A stretch of DNA of 64,000 nt, taken from assembly GCA_038380795.1 (NCBI GenBank), contig CM076262.1:70018629-70082628 (forward strand), given 5' to 3'. Shown piece by piece: positions 46,701-64,000 of the stretch (position 1 is its first letter; each line of letters opens with the position of its first letter). The notes under the pieces were generated by a model that did not search any database, had not been told where the DNA came from, and saw only the letters and a list, made by a program, of their open reading frames with translations. A program made the position numbers and the translations under genes. The stretch comes from Pyrocephalus nanus (Eukaryota; Chordata; Aves; Passeriformes; Tyrannidae).

Positions 46701-48610
46701 TGTTCTGACCTGCTGAGGGCTAATTCCCAAACCTCCAGCACAGCTGTTCTTTACAGGTTTTGCTGTTCCATGTGGTCAGCATTCTGTCTTTGGCAGTGGT
46801 CAACAACTGGTGCTTGGGAAAAATATAAGAAGTCTTCCATGTGTTTAGTGATGTGCTTGTACAACGCTCAGCACTGAGAGAAACAAACAGCACATGGGCC
46901 AGATTCACCTCTCTAAAGGTCTGGTTCACCTCTCTACAGACCCAGTTCTGACTGAAGCCCAACACTGGCTCACTAAAAGAGCTAAAGCAATGGAAGAATA
47001 GCTTAATTTTTATTAAGAGAGCCAAATTTGGCCAGTGCTCAATCATGAAAATGTTCCATCTTCCTTTCCAGCTGTAGTTTTTGATGAGTTACAACAGTAA
47101 CCACGACTGCAATTCTTAATTTTTCCCCTCAACTTGTTGTTCTTCCTTTTTACCTTTTCATTGCATGAGATGAGACGAAATCTTATGGGATTACAGCAGA
47201 GGAATTAATAGTGCCTTTTCACTCTACCTTTCATTTGGTATCTGCAATCGAGGTCTTTCAAACTGTCTTCATTTCCAGGCTCAGTTTTTTTGAGCGAAGA
47301 TTTTCAAAACCTCATTAAAAGCCAATATAGCCGAGGCCTTTTAAAAAATCTTTATGATTCTTAGAATGATTAAAGATCTCTTTCTATAAAGAACTCCCAA
47401 TACTGAAATATGGTTTGAAAATGCAACTTAAGACTCTTAAATTAGTCTTTTGAATCTTTTGAACGTGCTGCTTACACTGTTTACAGCCCTGAGAACGTGT
47501 CCTTGTGTAGTTACACTAAATTTTCCAGGCATGGGATCTGAATGTGGGCATGAGAAGTTTGAGGTCACAAAACTGTGGTGGGTTTAACAGATCTGCCTTC
47601 TGCACCAGAAATTGGTGGGAAGGGGATGATGGATCCCCTGGAGCTCTGCTGTATGTACTGCAGTGTGTCTCCACACACCGCTCCTGAAGGTACACGGAGC
47701 TCCCAGCAACCTGCCTGGGTAGACACCAGGAGGTTTTAGGGAAGTTGGGATACACCAACAGATGCAGAACACGAGTCCTCCACTTCCAGTCACAGCTCAT
47801 TCCCAGAAAAAAGGCTGGAAAGAAGGGAGGGAGGAAGGGTCACTGGACTGTGAATGCTCCCATAGTTCTTAAACTCCTCTGTTCCCTCTCACTGCCGTGC
47901 TGTCATAGGTGTGTGTCCTCAGGTGGGTGCTGCTGAAAAGGGAAGTTCAGCATTTCATGCTTTGGCATTTTATGAGGCGTTGGGCCAGCACAGCATCACA
48001 ATGCTGGCCAAAATGTTTAGACAGATTTTAAGCCTGTGGAGTTTCAGTGAATATGGTCACTGGATATGCTGATTAATGATGATGTGTTTTCTGATTTAAA
48101 AATCTTGGGAATTTATTACCCTCTATCATTTCATTGGCAACACGATAATTTTTCTTGTTTTCTGGGGATTTTTTTTAGAAACTAACCAACCTAGGCTTGA
48201 TTTTCTGTCTCATTTTAACAGGAGACAATTAAATTCCACTTCCTTTTTGAAGTGAAGATATAACAAAAGCACTGTGAATAAACTGCTCATACCTGCTCTT
48301 GAAAGTTATCACTAGTATGATGAGCACTGTCTCTACACATCAGTATTAACTAATAGGACCAGATTCTTTTCCCAGCAAAGGACAAGTGGTTTTAAGAGTG
48401 TGTTGTTGGTAAACCTCTACAAACTGTTAACTAGGAGATAACACTGTCCACAAAATTAATAGTCCTTTTTTCCACAGGAACATCTACTGCCTCTATTCCA
48501 TGTCCCTTCCAGAAAAATAGGAAAAAAAGCCTCCAGCAGTTCCCATAGCTTCCCTTGGACTTGATTTTAATCCTTTCTCCCAGATTTATGTTTGACCAGA
48601 AGCCAAAAGC
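43760..48610. other. Non-coding, candidate first intron of ABCC9
   Basis: No supported coding exon or recognised repeat family. If either upstream donor (40651 or 43073) is used, this is intronic. Confidence 0.45.
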
Positions 48611-48614
48611 TACA

Positions 48615-48705
48615 CTGGAAGTCAATGATTCAGTGCTCATTTGAACCCAGGATTCTCCTGCCTTTCGGTACCACTCCAACCACCAGGCCACAACAGCATC
48701 TTACA
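48615..48705 (-). repeat. tRNA-derived SINE remnant
   Basis: On the minus strand a GGCCTGGTGGTTGGAGTGG-like A box is followed by CCTGGGTTCAAATGA resembling a B box, about 35 bp apart. No cloverleaf with paired acceptor arms can be drawn, so it reads as an old SINE head rather than a tRNA gene. Confidence 0.4.
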
Positions 48706-50618
48706 GGGTCTCAGAAAAGAGTCCTCTTTGTGGGAAAGGGAGGAAAATTCCCAGCAGAACTCCCTTGGACTTCTGACCTCTGATAAAAATGAGGAAACAG
48801 CACTTCTGATTTTCAAGAGATTATCATTACCATTAGGTTTCTCTTAAAGGAGACATGTCGAGCTTTTACAAGTTAAACCCACACAATCTCTGTGCAGCTT
48901 TTTGAAAAGTTCCTTATTTTTTTGCTAATAACTCCCCAATTCAGTCAGAATTCCTATTAACATAATATTTCTTTTGTGTTGCTAGTCTCATTTATTGATT
49001 AATGTATGTTCATATAAAAATAAAGTGATAGAATGATAGTGGTCATATCACTCTATTCATTATAGAGAATGGGCCAAACTCTCCATCAGATTGTTCTGGA
49101 CCATTAGCAGATGTTTTTTTCTGAAGATTGAGTGGGTTGTCCATCAGCTTTTGCATCACAGTAAGTACATGCATGCGAGTTATGTTTTACTTCTGGCAAA
49201 TCTCAGCCATAAATTGCTGATATATTTGGGAAAGGGACTGCATTTCTCACATTCTTTTCAAAGAAACTCCTTTACAAATGTCACTGATGTGTTTCAATAC
49301 GGATTATGCTTTGCAGATCCAGCAAGAAGTTAGTTAAAAGTGAAAAGGGGGGTTAGCAGAGGTTCAAAATGCCTCTTTGAATTCTCTACCTTTTCAAGAT
49401 CTGCATGTTTATGCTCCCTCTAAGGGACTACTTGAGTAGTTTATGCTTACCTTGTTTAAATAACTACGCTCACAGAATTAATCTAAACTATTTGAGGAAA
49501 GAAGGAAAACCTATTTCTCCCCATTAACTAACTTTTTTTTTTTTTTTTAAATTTAAACTACATTCATGCCCTTTTGCATCTCTATCTTGTTCTGATTCAG
49601 CAAAACTCATTTGCCATTAATGCCAATGTTGCTGGAGAAGCATGCTCTGCTGAATTAATTACATCCTTTCTATTTTAGTGTGCAAAACTTGAGAAAAGAG
49701 GATGATGTGAGTAAATGAGTTTGCATAACCCAATCCAAACCCCCGTGCTGCTCCTCATAGGTCTCAGGCAGAGAAATGAGCGAGGAAACATTTTTGGTTG
49801 CAATCCTGTTTCATCTTCTGATGGGGAAGAATGAAAAAATAGAAGATTGCCCAGGTTGATGAAAGCCAGAGACGGGTCACACTGTGGTCTGCAAGCACGA
49901 ACACATGAGCTTATCTTGGTGTACAAAGATAGTCTCTAAGAAATCACGGTAGTCAGGGGCTGCTTGGATGAGTCCGAGCACGTGCACAAGGATTTGCAGG
50001 ATCAAGCAGAAATGCTGATCTACTGCCTGTGCAATCTTCAGTACTACCTACTTTGGGTAAGGGTTTGCCAGTCATCTCCAATGACTTGTGTGTGTGACTG
50101 TTGCTCTGTGCAACGATGAAGAAATACAAAAAAACACTGAATGCAAAGCTGTCAAATCATAAACATCAAAGGTCCAGAGCAGAATGTGGTGCAACAAATG
50201 GATGGAGATGTTGCACAGGCAATGTTGGCTCACCAGAGAAGCACCTACACACAGGAGTGTCAGCTTGTGGCCATTTGGGGTTTCTGATGAGAAATGGAAA
50301 TAGTTCTTATTCAAAACTCCCTTATTCTCACAGGGAGAATATCTGTGCACATAGTGAGCACTAAAAGGCACAATTTATTTAAAAACAGCGCTTACTGTAA
50401 ATAGTAAATACTACTAAATATAAACAATATCAGCAAAATATAAACGTCTCATAAACACAGCCTTCATTCTAGCATGCTATTACTTGACATAGCCCAAAAT
50501 AGCCCAAAGTACAACTGTGTTGGGTTGTTCAGTGTCTCTTTATTCCATTTATTTTGCCTTTAGGTAAAGGGAATGCCAGCACTCTTGGTAGCCACAAAAC
50601 CTCTCTTTCTTTTTGCAG
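48706..50618. other. Non-coding stretch before the ABCC9 start-codon exon
   Basis: No exon seen; ends in the acceptor CTTTTTGCAG at 50609-50618. Confidence 0.5.
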
Positions 50619-50639
50619 CCTCCAGACCCTGTGGGAGCG

Positions 50640-64000
<13,361 letters not shown>

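Noticed and set aside
48615..48705. Possible tRNA gene on the minus strand
   Set aside because: Box-like words are present but no acceptor stem or consistent cloverleaf can be formed; better explained as a SINE remnant.

Overview
The window is vertebrate nuclear DNA, almost certainly from a bird and probably a songbird. The clues are intron-split genes with GT-AG borders, many CR1 LINE 3' ends carrying the avian ATTCTRTGA-type tail, a solo LTR of a type I associate with passerine endogenous retroviruses, small introns, and protein sequences very close to their amniote orthologues. No operon, CRISPR array, bacterial or phage gene, or functional tRNA/rRNA gene is visible.

Four protein genes can be rebuilt exon by exon. 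STYK1/NOK (+, 1570-7995, 9 coding exons, 426 codons) encodes a single-pass membrane pseudokinase. GABARAPL1 (-, 25801-20044, 4 exons, 117 codons) encodes an ATG8-family autophagy modifier and has a long 3' UTR. TMEM52B (-, 34164-30971, 5 exons, about 182 codons; the signal-peptide exon is tentative) encodes a small single-pass membrane protein. ABCC9/SUR2 (+, from 50640 past the window end; the first 8 coding exons, 420 codons) encodes the sulfonylurea-receptor subunit of KATP channels.

Layout: 1-1531 is STYK1 upstream/5' intron with a CR1 tail. 1532-8200 is STYK1, followed by a solo LTR at 8275-8880. 8880-17400 is non-coding with an AT-rich island and a MIR-like SINE. 17439-25870 is GABARAPL1. 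25876-26453 is a remarkable array of 18 CRE-type (TGACGTCA) elements directly upstream of the GABARAPL1 start. 26470-30230 is non-coding. 30230-34164 is TMEM52B. 34165-50618 is the divergent interval between TMEM52B and ABCC9, with a CTCF-like site, a CpG-rich patch, two possible first-exon donors, a 73-bp hairpin and one unexplained open exon-like segment. 50619-64000 is the 5' half of ABCC9.

The genes do not form one pathway. STYK1, GABARAPL1 and TMEM52B belong to the block that flanks the NK-receptor complex in mammals (human 12p13.2); here STYK1 and GABARAPL1 are tail to tail with no lectin receptor gene between them. ABCC9 (human 12p12.1) lies directly beside that block. The two observations I rate highest are the CRE minisatellite promoter of GABARAPL1 and this compact gene order.
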